Source of the DNA: Mycobacterium syngnathidarum | GTDB lineage: Bacteria > Actinomycetota > Actinomycetes > Mycobacteriales > Mycobacteriaceae | Direction: 5' to 3' | DNA: 19,762 nucleotides | NCBI RefSeq assembly: GCF_001942625.1 | Contig: NZ_MLCL01000036.1 | Location: 1-19,762 of the forward strand | Shown: in pieces, positions 6,245-13,871 of the stretch | Layout: every line of letters starts with the position of its first letter | How positions within the stretch are numbered: the first letter of the stretch is position 1 | The notes under the pieces: generated by a model | Databases searched by the model: none | Told to the model about the DNA's origin: nothing | Seen by the model: the letters and a program-made list of their open reading frames with translations, nothing else | Position numbers and translations under genes: made by a program

Positions 6245-7708
6245 ATGACTGACCACAGCGGCGTGATTCAGGATGTACGGCAGGGCATGATCCCTGCACA
6301 CATTTACAACGACAAAGAGATCTTCGAGCTTGAAAAGGAGCGGGTCTTTGGTCGCAGCTGGCTTTTCGTCGCCCACGAATCCGAGGTGCCCGAAGCTGGC
6401 GACTACGTGGTGCGCCGCGTCCTGGAAGACTCATTCATCATTTCCCGTGATGAACATGGAGAAATCCGGGCACTGTTCAACATGTGCCTTCACCGCGGCA
6501 TGCAGGTCTGCCGCACGGAGATGGGAAACGCTTCCCACTTCCGTTGCCCGTACCACGGGTGGTCCTACCGTAACGACGGCCGCATAGTCGGACTGCCCTT
6601 CCACAAAGAGGCATACGGCGGCGAAGAGGGCTTCAAGAAGCAGGGGCAGACGTTGCTGCCTGCTCCTTCCCTGGGCATCTACAACGGCCTTATCTTCGTC
6701 AGCCTGGATCCTGACGCAGAGCCGTTGGAGGACTTCCTGGGTGACTTCAAGTTCTACATGGACTACTACACGAAGCAAAGCTCCGGCGGGATTGAACTGC
6801 GCGGGCCGCAGCGGTGGCGGGTCAAGGCCAACTGGAAAATCGGAGCCGAAAACTTCGCCGGCGACATGTATCACACCCCCCAGACCCACACCTCCGTCGT
6901 CGAAATTGGTTTGTTCCGCGAACCAAAGGCGGAAAAGCGCAAGGACGGGACAACCTATTGGGCCGGCAACGGCGGCGGAACTACCTACAAGCTTCCCGAA
7001 GGAAGCCTGGAGGACCGCCTCCGCTACGTGGGCTACCCGGACGAGATGATCGCCCGCATGAAAGAGCAGTGGAGCCAGGAGCAGCTCGACGTCGTGGGCA
7101 AGGACGGGTTCATGGTGTCGGCGGCGTCGGTGTTCCCGAACATGAGCTTCGTGCACAACTGGCCACGGGTCGAAGAAGACTCCGATGAAGTGCTCCCGTT
7201 CATCTCCATCCGGCAGTGGCAGCCAATCAGTGAAGACGAGACCGAGATCGTATCGTGGTTCGCCGTCGACAAGAACGCGCCCGAAGAGTTTAAGGCACTT
7301 TCCTACAAGGCCTATCTCATGTGCTTTGGCAGCGGCGGCATGTTCGAGCAGGACGACGTGGAAAACTGGGTTTCCTTGACCAGCACCGCCGGCGGCCCGA
7401 TGGCACGGCGCCTGCTGCTGAACAGCCGCATGGGCATGCTGGAAAACGGACAGAACGTCGTCGAACCCCTGACCCCCGAGCAGTACTCCGGCCCCGGCTC
7501 GACCCGCGTCGGATACAGCGAATACAACCAGCGTGAACTGCTCCTGCGATGGGCCAACCATCTTGAACGACCGATGGAAAAAGCGGCCCAGGTGCACGTC
7601 GGCAGCAATCCGGTGCAGGACTGTCCGTCTGACACCCCGGATTCTTTCCCGGCTCCCGCTGAGCACAACGGGCACGCCCCGGCAATGACCGTTTCGAAGG
7701 AGGGCTAG
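6245..7708 (+). CDS. phtAa: Rieske ring-hydroxylating dioxygenase alpha subunit (phthalate 3,4-dioxygenase type)
   Basis: A 487-residue oxygenase large subunit with a clear AAGGAGAT site before the ATG. The Rieske 2Fe-2S motif is C81-x-H83 (MCLHRGMQVC) and C101-x2-H104 (RCPYHGW). The mononuclear iron site is in NWKIGAENFAGDMYHTPQTH, with D207, H210 and H215, and the third ligand in MFEQDDVENW near D370-D371. With the beta subunit it adds O2 to an aromatic ring to give a cis-dihydrodiol. Substrate phthalate is inferred from the following ferredoxin, reductase and decarboxylase genes in pht order and from overall resemblance to actinobacterial phthalate dioxygenases; other bicyclic or carboxylated aromatics are possible. 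The gene is intact, and three IS elements lie directly upstream. Confidence 0.85.
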   Translation: MTDHSGVIQDVRQGMIPAHIYNDKEIFELEKERVFGRSWLFVAHESEVPEAGDYVVRRVLEDSFIISRDEHGEIRALFNMCLHRGMQVCRTEMGNASHFRCPYHGWSYRNDGRIVGLPFHKEAYGGEEGFKKQGQTLLPAPSLGIYNGLIFVSLDPDAEPLEDFLGDFKFYMDYYTKQSSGGIELRGPQRWRVKANWKIGAENFAGDMYHTPQTHTSVVEIGLFREPKAEKRKDGTTYWAGNGGGTTYKLPEGSLEDRLRYVGYPDEMIARMKEQWSQEQLDVVGKDGFMVSAASVFPNMSFVHNWPRVEEDSDEVLPFISIRQWQPISEDETEIVSWFAVDKNAPEEFKALSYKAYLMCFGSGGMFEQDDVENWVSLTSTAGGPMARRLLLNSRMGMLENGQNVVEPLTPEQYSGPGSTRVGYSEYNQRELLLRWANHLERPMEKAAQVHVGSNPVQDCPSDTPDSFPAPAEHNGHAPAMTVSKEG

Positions 7709-7710
7709 CC

Positions 7711-8316
7711 GTGGGTATTGAAGCCGTAACCGAACGCAGCAACAAATCTCTCTCGGAGCAGTCGGTGCTGGGAGGGCACGCCCCCCGTACTCAGAGGACG
7801 GGTGACTCCCTGCCGTTCAATGATGAACTTCATCTGCAAGCCCACAAGTGGCTTGTCGATGAATCCTATTTGCTCGACGCACAGGAGTACGACGAGTGGC
7901 TGAGCCGCCTCACGGACGACGTGCACTATCTCATGCCGGTGAGGGTGACCACTGCCCTCGGGGCCGGTTACAGCACGTCTCCCGGGATGGCGCACATGGA
8001 TGAAAACAAGTACTCGCTGAGCCGCAGGGCGGCGCGCTTCGCCACGGAACACGCCTGGACCGAAGACCCTCCGTCGCGGCTGCGCCACTACGTCACCAAC
8101 GTCCGGACGTTCCGTACCGGTAACCCGGATGAGATCATCGTGGATTCGGCGGTCCTGCTGTTCCGCAGCCGGGGCGACGTCCGCGAGGCCGCGACCGTGT
8201 CGGCAGGCAGGGAGGATCTGCTGCGCCGCACCGGCTCCGGCTGGCAGCTCGCCCGCCGCACCATCATGGTCGACGAGGCGGTCATCCGGATGCAGAATCT
8301 GGCCATATTCCTATGA
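7711..8316 (+). CDS. phtAb: Ring-hydroxylating dioxygenase beta subunit
   Basis: A 201-residue small subunit of the NTF2-like fold that stabilises the alpha3-beta3 dioxygenase. Start GTG 7711 is chosen because AAGGAGG lies about 8 nt before it, overlapping the end of the alpha gene; the gap is 2 nt. Typical blocks are WLVDESYLLDAQEYDEWLSR (early helix and conserved YDEWL), DDVHYLMPVRVT and the terminal MVDEAVIRMQNLAIFL. The beta chain has no cofactor of its own. Its stop overlaps the start of the next gene as ATGA, so translation is coupled. Confidence 0.88.
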   Translation: MGIEAVTERSNKSLSEQSVLGGHAPRTQRTGDSLPFNDELHLQAHKWLVDESYLLDAQEYDEWLSRLTDDVHYLMPVRVTTALGAGYSTSPGMAHMDENKYSLSRRAARFATEHAWTEDPPSRLRHYVTNVRTFRTGNPDEIIVDSAVLLFRSRGDVREAATVSAGREDLLRRTGSGWQLARRTIMVDEAVIRMQNLAIFL

Positions 8317-8645
8317 AACTCGAATGGGAAGGCGAAGAGGAGGACCGCCTTGCCGCCATTCGAGCGGCGGAGGAGCGCGACCGGCTGGAAGCACGGGTCA
8401 ACGGCGCTCCGATCGTGATCGCCAACGAATTCTCCGAAGTCCAGGTAAGCCGCGTCGAGACGCGGAACGGCTCGCGGCTGATGATCAAGTCCCCGCGCTC
8501 CGGCCAGTGGGTGTCCCTGTGCCCCCTGGAGCTGGAAGCCCTCACCTGGCAGGCGCCGGCAACCTTCTCGGCCATGATCGGGCATCCGTTCGGGCCGCTT
8601 GTCACCGAGGACGAGCAGCCGCCCCAGAACAAAAACAACATCTAG
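8313..8645 (+). CDS. Unassigned 110-residue protein inside the dioxygenase operon
   Basis: The ATG overlaps the beta-subunit stop (ATGA), which strongly implies translation by coupling. The protein opens with a very charged helix (EEEDRLAAIRAAEERDRLEA, about residues 9-28), followed by beta-like segments (IVIANEFSEVQVSRVETRNG, LMIKSPRSGQWVSLCPLELE) and a polar tail. There is no signal peptide, membrane segment or metal-binding cysteine cluster (one cysteine). I do not recognise a family with a proven function. Its place between the oxygenase and ferredoxin genes suggests a helper in assembly or electron transfer, or a relic annotated in other clusters as a small dehydrogenase-like protein. 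The function is open. Confidence 0.75.
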   Translation: MKLEWEGEEEDRLAAIRAAEERDRLEARVNGAPIVIANEFSEVQVSRVETRNGSRLMIKSPRSGQWVSLCPLELEALTWQAPATFSAMIGHPFGPLVTEDEQPPQNKNNI

Positions 8646-8663
8646 AGGCCAAGGAGATTGACA

Positions 8664-8858
8664 ATGCCTACCGTAAAAGCAGATCTGCAAGCCTGCCAGG
8701 GCTACGCCAACTGCGTCGTTGGGGCACCCGACTACTTTGATCTGGATGACGACGGAATCGTTGTTCTCCTCAGGACCAAAGTTCCCGAGGCCGAGCGTTC
8801 CCGTGTCACCGAGGCTGCCCGCAGCTGCCCGGTGTCCGCCCTAGTAGTGGAGGACTGA
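8664..8858 (+). CDS. phtAc: 3Fe-4S ferredoxin of the dioxygenase
   Basis: A 64-residue ferredoxin starting at ATG 8664; AAGGAG at 8651-8656 gives a 7-nt spacing, which excludes the earlier TTG at 8658. Cysteines C11 and C17 (CQGYANC) and C55 followed by proline (SCPVSAL) form the three-cysteine pattern of single-cluster 3Fe-4S ferredoxins, with no fourth cysteine in the first motif. It would pass electrons from the reductase to the Rieske centre of the oxygenase. This ferredoxin type, rather than a Rieske ferredoxin, is usual in actinobacterial phthalate and PAH dioxygenase systems. The stop overlaps the next start as TGATG. Confidence 0.88.
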   Translation: MPTVKADLQACQGYANCVVGAPDYFDLDDDGIVVLLRTKVPEAERSRVTEAARSCPVSALVVED

Positions 8859-10090
8859 TGAACACGACCACAGTTATCGTCGGCTCCTCAACCGGCGGCG
8901 TGCGTGCTGCCCAGTCCCTGCGCCTGGAGGGGTATGAAGGCGACATCGTCCTCGTCGGTGCTGAGACGGAACTCCCGTACGACAAGCCGCCGTTGTCCAA
9001 ATCCGTCCTCTCCGGCAAAGCAGAGGAGTCGTCCATCCGCCTCCTTACCCGCGAGCAGGCGGAGGAAGCCAGCATCCGGCTGCTGCTCGGGCACGCCGCC
9101 ACAGGCATCGATGTCGCCGGAAACCTGTTGTACCTCCAGGACCACGAACCCCTACACTTCGACAACCTTGTGATCGCCACGGGCGCATCTGCCCGACCCT
9201 CACCCTGGGGCCAACGGCCCGGGATCCACGTGCTCCGTTCCCTGGACGATGCCCGGAAACTGCGCGCCGACCTCCTCAAAGGCGGGGAACTGGCAGTGAT
9301 CGGCGCCGGTTTCATCGGTGCCGAAGCAGCCGCGACGGCACGTACGCTCGGTCTGGAAGTGACAGTCATCGACCCGATGCCCATACCAATGAGCCGCATC
9401 TTCAACGCCGAAATCGCACAGCTGTTTGGAGAACTCCACCGCAACAACGGCGTCACCACGATCTTTGGCACCGGAGTCGAGGCCATTGAGGGCGAGCACG
9501 GGTCCTTCAGCGTCAGGCTTACCAACGGCCAGACAGTACAAGCCGCCACCGTTCTCATCGGGATCGGCGCGGTTCCCAACGACGCCTGGCTGGCCTCCTC
9601 GGGACTGCTGGTGGACAACGGCGTCGTGCTGGACGAGTTCTGCAGGGCTGTGGACGCCCCGAACGTGTATGGCGTCGGCGACGTGGCGCGCTGGCGGCAT
9701 CAGAAGCACGGTGCGGACATCCGGATCGAGCACTGGACAAACGCGGTTGAGCAAGCCTCATGCGTCGCCCACAACATCACCCATCCGGACAGTCCCCGCG
9801 AGTACACACCGGTTGAATACGTCTGGAGCGACCAGCACGACTGGAAAATCCAGGTCGTCGGTCGCGTGGGAGGCAACGCCGACCATGTCCTCATCGGAGA
9901 CCCTGAGCTGCACGGTCGGTTCGCAGCGCTCTACACCACCGACGGAGTGGAACTGTACGGTGCCGCGATCGTGAACTGGCCGAAGGCCCTGCTTGCCTGC
10001 CGCCGCGGCATGGGATCAGGGATCGGCGTGCAGGAACTGCGCGACAAACTCGAGCTCCTGCTCGAGCCCCGGCCGACGGCGGCACTCTGA
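8858..10090 (+). CDS. phtAd: Ferredoxin reductase (FAD, NAD(P)H) of the dioxygenase
   Basis: A 410-residue pyridine nucleotide-disulphide class reductase. The FAD site is GSSTGGVRAAQSLR (9-22), with serines replacing one usual glycine, a common variant. IATGASARPSPWG (107-118) is the second flavin block. NAD binding is at GAGFIGAEAAATA (149-161), and VYGVGDVARW near 270 contacts the flavin. Length and domain order are normal. It would take electrons from NADH to the ferredoxin encoded just upstream. Start and stop overlap both neighbours as TGATG, showing tight coupling. Confidence 0.9.
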   Translation: MNTTTVIVGSSTGGVRAAQSLRLEGYEGDIVLVGAETELPYDKPPLSKSVLSGKAEESSIRLLTREQAEEASIRLLLGHAATGIDVAGNLLYLQDHEPLHFDNLVIATGASARPSPWGQRPGIHVLRSLDDARKLRADLLKGGELAVIGAGFIGAEAAATARTLGLEVTVIDPMPIPMSRIFNAEIAQLFGELHRNNGVTTIFGTGVEAIEGEHGSFSVRLTNGQTVQAATVLIGIGAVPNDAWLASSGLLVDNGVVLDEFCRAVDAPNVYGVGDVARWRHQKHGADIRIEHWTNAVEQASCVAHNITHPDSPREYTPVEYVWSDQHDWKIQVVGRVGGNADHVLIGDPELHGRFAALYTTDGVELYGAAIVNWPKALLACRRGMGSGIGVQELRDKLELLLEPRPTAAL

Positions 10091-10836
10091 TGCGGGGAAG
10101 TCAGCCGCCGGTGGTCCACGAAGAGCAACGGCAGGCCATCGCAATGGCCTGCCGGGTCCTGGCCGGCCGCGGCCTCGCCGACGGAATCCTCGGCCACATC
10201 AGTGCGCGAACGGGGGAGAACGAGCTCTTGGTCCGTTGCAGGGGTCCCAAGGAGCGTGGCCTCGCGCACACCGAAGCCAACGACATCCGGCTGGTCGACC
10301 TCGACGGCAATCCCGCCGCCGAAGGCGAGCTCGACAGCGGCTACACGGTCCCCAACGAGCTGCCTCTGCACACCGAGCTGCTGCGGCGGCGCCCGGATAT
10401 CAACTCCGTTGTGCATGCCCACCCCCCGCAGGTCGTGGCCGCCGACTTGGCAGGGCTCGCTATCCGGCCGATCGTCGGGGCGTTCGACATCCCGGGCACC
10501 CGCCTGGCGGCAGACGGAATACCCGTCTACCCCAGAGGAGTGCTCGTGCGAAACCGCGAGCTCGCAGCGGAAATGCTCGACGCCATGGGCGATCGGCCCG
10601 TGGTGCTGCTGCGCGGACACGGCCTCACCAGCGCGGCGCCGACGATGGAGCAGGCGGTCCTCCAAGCCATCAGCGTAAACACCTTGGCAGGCCTGTCGCT
10701 TCAGATCACAGCAGCCGGAGGGCAGCTGCACGACCTTCCCGGTCCCGACATGGCGGAGCTGCCAGATCTCGGAGGGCCGTTCAACATCGCGACCGCCTGG
10801 CGACACGAGCTCGCCCGGCTGAGCGTCAGCCCATGA
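10090..10836 (+). CDS. phtC: Class II aldolase-family protein, candidate 3,4-dihydroxyphthalate 2-decarboxylase
   Basis: A 248-residue member of the class II aldolase/adducin family. The zinc ligands are visible as H109 and H111 (SVVHAHPPQ) and H177 (LLRGHGLTS), with E96 (PLHTELLRRRPD) as likely acid residue. The start overlaps the reductase stop. In pht operons a protein of this family decarboxylates 3,4-dihydroxyphthalate to protocatechuate; this role is assigned from position. Sugar-phosphate aldolase activity is unlikely in this operon. The reading frame is intact. Confidence 0.75.
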   Translation: MRGSQPPVVHEEQRQAIAMACRVLAGRGLADGILGHISARTGENELLVRCRGPKERGLAHTEANDIRLVDLDGNPAAEGELDSGYTVPNELPLHTELLRRRPDINSVVHAHPPQVVAADLAGLAIRPIVGAFDIPGTRLAADGIPVYPRGVLVRNRELAAEMLDAMGDRPVVLLRGHGLTSAAPTMEQAVLQAISVNTLAGLSLQITAAGGQLHDLPGPDMAELPDLGGPFNIATAWRHELARLSVSP

Positions 10837-10879
10837 AGCCGGCCAGCGCGGCAGTGCCGACAGTCCCGCCGACGCTGGG

Positions 10880-10885
10880 TACGAT
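10880..10885 (+). promoter_or_regulatory. TACGAT -10 box, leaderless-type promoter of the IclR gene
   Basis: TACGAT fits the actinobacterial TANNNT consensus and ends 7 nt before the ATG at 10893, the spacing expected when transcription starts at the A of the start codon. There is no good ribosome-binding site before that ATG. No clear -35 box is seen, which is common for this class. Confidence 0.4.
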
Positions 10886-10892
10886 ACAAGGC

Positions 10893-11684
10893 ATGCGATC
10901 GACAGAGACAGAAGACGGATCCAAATACGGTCCGCCGCCGCAATACCCCATCGAGTCTGTTGATAACGCCCTGCGGCTGCTCCTGCTGTTCGAAACCCAG
11001 CCCAGCATCAGGCTGACCGATGCCAGCACTTACTTGGGCGTGGCGTCGTCGACGGCGCACCGGCTGATGGGCATGCTTCTCTACCGTGGCTTCGTTCGGC
11101 AGAACCCGGCGACCCGGGCCTACGAACCTGGGCAGGCGCTGAGCTCGATTGCCTTTGCGATCAGACGGCAGGTGGACATCCGGACACTGGCCCGGCCGGT
11201 CCTCGAGCGGATCTTCGAACAAACGGGAGAAACCGTCCACTTCGCCAGGCTTGAGAGGACTGACGTCCAATTCATCGACGCCATCGAAAGCAGGCGAGCG
11301 GTCCGCGTCGGTTCCCGCCAGGGCCTCACCTTGCCAGCAAACTGCACTGCGACTGGTAAAGCGATGCTGAGCCTCCTCGGTGAGAAGCAGCTGCGGAATC
11401 TGTACCCAGGGCAGGAACTCCCCAAGCTGACTACCAACTCAATTACCTCCAGGTCGGACCTTGAAAGGGAGCTCGACGAAATCCGGCACAGGGGTTACGC
11501 AAATAGCCGCGAAGAGAGCGAAGACGGGGTGACATCGGTCGCCGCCGCGGTTGCCGGCCCAAGCGGCACTGTCTACGGAATCAACGTATCTGTGCCGGCC
11601 CACCGCATGTCGGAGGAGCTTCGCAGCGACCTCGGGGGCATGCTCCGGGCAGCCGCAGAAGAACTCCAGGGGCGCCTGGTCTAG
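10893..11684 (+). CDS. phtR: IclR-family transcriptional regulator of the operon
   Basis: A 263-residue regulator. The N-terminal winged helix-turn-helix covers about residues 20-85 (SVDNALRLLLLFETQ, LTDASTYLGVASSTAHRLMG) and the effector-binding domain about 95-260 (LARPVLERIFEQTGETVHFA, GKAMLSLLG, GYANSREESEDGVTSVAAAV). ATG 10893 gives the usual short leader and lies behind a leaderless-type -10 box. An in-frame ATG at 10833 overlaps the preceding stop as ATGA and would add 20 proline- and alanine-rich residues, so both starts may be used. Being last in the operon it probably controls it in response to an aromatic acid. An ISL3 element follows directly after the stop. Confidence 0.85.
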   Translation: MRSTETEDGSKYGPPPQYPIESVDNALRLLLLFETQPSIRLTDASTYLGVASSTAHRLMGMLLYRGFVRQNPATRAYEPGQALSSIAFAIRRQVDIRTLARPVLERIFEQTGETVHFARLERTDVQFIDAIESRRAVRVGSRQGLTLPANCTATGKAMLSLLGEKQLRNLYPGQELPKLTTNSITSRSDLERELDEIRHRGYANSREESEDGVTSVAAAVAGPSGTVYGINVSVPAHRMSEELRSDLGGMLRAAAEELQGRLV

Positions 11685-11706
11685 AAGACTTAAAGCGGCT
11701 TCGCGT

Positions 11707-13025
11707 TTAGGCATGGTTGGTCTGTTTGTTCCGGTAGGGGCGGTGGCCGCCGGCGGCCAGTAGGCATCTGAGTCTGTAGTTGGTGAAGTTGCGGAAGCCG
11801 CGGGCGATTCGGCGGGTGGTTTCGATGACGCCATTGAATCGCTTCGGTGGGTCCGTTGGAAGCGCCGTGGGTGTCGAAGTAGGCTAGGATCGCTGTCTTC
11901 CATTGAGTGTCCGCCCGAGTCGGGCGACTTCCGGGATGGGGAGGTCGGGAATGATGTGATTACTTCGTTGACGAGTTCCCGGCCCCGCTCCGGGCGGGCG
12001 TGGTAGATGTTGCGGAGCTTCTGGTAGCACTGCCAGGCCAGGGTGACTTCGTGGCCGTGATCCCCGGCGCTGAGCTTAGCATCGAGCCGGGCGGCTTGTT
12101 TGTCGGTGAGGTGTTCGGCGCCGATCTGCAGGGTTCGACGGATTCCGTAGAGCGGGTCGCCCTTGCGGCCGCGGTGTCCCAGGGTGTCCTGCTGGACCCG
12201 GCGGCGGACCTCGTCGATCATGGCCGAGCCGAGCTTCACGACATGGAACGCGTTCAGAACGGCGATGGCTTCGGGCAGCTCGTCACGGATCGCGTTCGCG
12301 TAGCCGCGGAACGGATCCAGCGCGGCGGTCTTGATCCCGGCAGTGAACCCTGCGCCGCGTTCTTTGAGCCAGTCCGCATAGGCCTTCCCCGACCGGCCCG
12401 GAACCAGGTCAAGCAACCTGGCGTGCACCACCCCCGCGGGGTCGCGGGTGTGGTCCACGATCCCGGTGACCATGCCGGTTCCGGGCGGGCCGGTGTGGGA
12501 CCAGACATGCTCATCGACCCCGAGCGCATCTACCCCGGTCAGCCGGCCGGTCGATGCGATCCGCCGGGTGGCTTCGATCCTGACCGCGTCCCAGACGGTG
12601 TGCCAGGAGACGCCGAGCTGATGGGCCAAGGCGGAGACCGAGGTGTCGAAATGCTGGAGCGCATCGGTCGCCCACCCGGCGGCCCTGGCGGTGAGCTTCG
12701 CCCGTGGTCCTGCCAGCGGGTGCTCCTCTGTGAACGTCGTTCTCGGGCAGTCCGGGTCCGGGCACCGCCAGACACGTTTGGCCCACAGCAGCCGCACCGG
12801 GCGGCCGAAACAGGGAATGTCATGGAGACGGACCTGGCGGCGTCCATGCCCGACCGCGATGACGCCGCAGTCGGCGCAGCCGGTGACGTTCTCCCCGGTT
12901 TCGACGCCCAGAAGCAGGCCGGTACCGGTTGCCGTGACGGAGCTGACGCGGACGCCCTCGACACCGAGCAGCGCATCCGCGCGCGTGCACCAGCGGCCAC
13001 CGGAACACGACATAGAGTTATTCAT
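11707..13025 (-). pseudogene. ISL3-family transposase, frameshifted near the C-terminus
   Basis: From ATG 13025 the frame is good for about 360 residues. A zinc-finger-like N-terminus (CADCGVIAVGHGRR, WRCPDPDCPRT) is followed by the DDE domain start GVDALGVDEHVW and the ISL3 marker FHVVKLGSAMIDEVRRR. Near 11930 the frame breaks. The expected continuation (IPEVARLGRTLN, then WKTAILAYFDTHGASNGPTE, then NGVIETTRRIARGFRNFTNY) is spread over other frames down to TAA at 11707-11709. At least three single-base indels are needed, near 11930, 11905 and 11840. The catalytic glutamate region is thus separated from the rest and the protein is probably inactive, unless the indels are sequencing errors. 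Confidence 0.8.
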
Positions 13026-13027
13026 GT

Positions 13028-13082
13028 CAGGGTCTCTTTTGGGTATTGGTTGCTTGGTCGCGACCAATTCAAAGAGGCCCTG
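13028..13082. promoter_or_regulatory. Fold-back stem and palindrome before the ISL3 transposase start
   Basis: CAGGGTCTCTTT (13028-13039) pairs with AAAGAGGCCCTG (13071-13082) with one mismatch. The stem ends 2 nt before the transposase ATG and covers its only purine-rich site. Inside the loop is the perfect 14-bp palindrome TTGGTCGCGACCAA (13054-13067), a possible transposase or regulator site. Confidence 0.4.
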
Positions 13083-13139
13083 ACCTCTTTCCTGCCGCAC
13101 CACGCCGCAGCTGCATGCGGCCACGCCCTGCCCCCGGCG

Positions 13140-13562
13140 TCAGACGGCCCTCACCCTGCTCATCGTCGAAGGCCCAAGGCGACCGGCTTCCCGGCGAACG
13201 CGGCCGCAGGCGCCGGACTCCTCCGGCCGCCAGATTGTGTGCACGCCAACGTCGAGCAACTTCCGCTCACCGACGTCCGTGATGACCCAGACAAATCCGT
13301 GTTCCGGAAACGTCATGTCAACCCGCCCGTACCACAATGCCCCGGTTTCATGATCCCTCACAGCGATGCGGTGCCCGCGGGCCAGGGACAGGAAGACTTC
13401 GATTTCGCATTCTGTCAGCGACTCTTTCAACCCATTCCTCCCCGGCGCTGCGCCGAGAGCCGCCGTACGCAGGGAACAGCCGGCCTGGCGGGCGGCGGGG
13501 CAGACCATGCTAAAAACGCTGCCAGCCGGCGCGCCGGAGAGATCGCTCTGCTGTCCGTTCAT
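13140..13562 (-). CDS. Unassigned 140-residue protein
   Basis: The ATG at 13562 overlaps the stop of the upstream gene as ATGA and has GGGGGAG about 9 nt before it, so it is the second gene of a coupled pair. The first 40 residues are alanine- and proline-rich. The middle (LTECEIEVFLSLARGHRIAV, then WYGRVDMTFPEHGFVWVITD) alternates helix and beta strands and looks like a compact domain, followed by a basic tail. No family is recognised. The gene ends about 50 bp from the ISL3 end, so the insertion may have altered its C-terminus. Confidence 0.5.
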   Translation of the reverse strand: MNGQQSDLSGAPAGSVFSMVCPAARQAGCSLRTAALGAAPGRNGLKESLTECEIEVFLSLARGHRIAVRDHETGALWYGRVDMTFPEHGFVWVITDVGERKLLDVGVHTIWRPEESGACGRVRREAGRLGPSTMSRVRAV

Positions 13563-13777
13563 CGCAGCCCGCTCCCCCACCTTTCGAGTGTCACACCGCG
13601 TGGAACGTCGCTGTCCAGGCGCGCTTCATAGCGGCCCGGGGCGAGGCGGGCCACCGAGATGCCGACGTGTTCAGCCATCGCCGCCGGCTTCAGCAGATCC
13701 ACCGCTTCATCCAGGGCGGCGTCCAGTTCTTTTCGGGTGTGAACGGCGACGACGAGACAACCGGGTGCTGCGTGCAT
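13559..13777 (-). CDS. Unassigned 72-residue protein
   Basis: ATG 13777 is preceded by AAGGA with 7-nt spacing, which favours it over the longer frame from 13822. The protein has an N-terminal beta strand (GCLVVAVHT), an acidic helix (KELDAALDEAVDLLKPAAMA) and a second strand-rich part (VGISVARLAPGRYEARLD). It is small and soluble, with no signal peptide. It is translationally coupled to the 140-residue gene through ATGA. No family is recognised; the style resembles small accessory genes of actinobacterial plasmids. Confidence 0.55.
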   Translation of the reverse strand: MHAAPGCLVVAVHTRKELDAALDEAVDLLKPAAMAEHVGISVARLAPGRYEARLDSDVPRGVTLERWGSGLR

Positions 13778-13871
13778 GGTCAAATCCTTAATCTGAGGGC
13801 GGTGATCAGTACTTTGGGACACGCCAAATGTCCCTGGGACGGAACGGAGGAGCGGCAGCCCGCCGGCATGA

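Larger units (their letters stand above)
11690..13090 (-). mobile_element. ISL3-family element, degenerate (ends approximate)
   Basis: The element surrounds the broken transposase gene 11707-13025. Its right end probably lies near 13090, where AAAGAGG and CCTCTTT form a perfect dyad (13071-13090). A matching left terminus near 11690 is not clear, so the ends are estimates and no target duplication was found. It starts within about 10 bp of the end of the IclR gene and could stop readthrough from the operon. Confidence 0.6.

Noticed and set aside
9993..10892. Long N-terminal extension of the IclR frame
   Set aside because: It lies in a second frame of the reductase and decarboxylase genes and is rich in arginine; the regulator starts at 10893 or 10833.
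3097..11880. A 17-bp match (TTCGACACCCACGGCGC on the minus strand) between 3097-3113 and the ISL3 gene near 11862-11878
   Set aside because: The similarity does not extend on either side, so it gives no evidence of an ISL3 fragment at 3100.
12000..13631. Long plus-strand open frame of 543 codons
   Set aside because: It overlaps the ISL3 transposase and the small minus-strand genes, has valine- and proline-rich shadow composition, and no ribosome-binding site.
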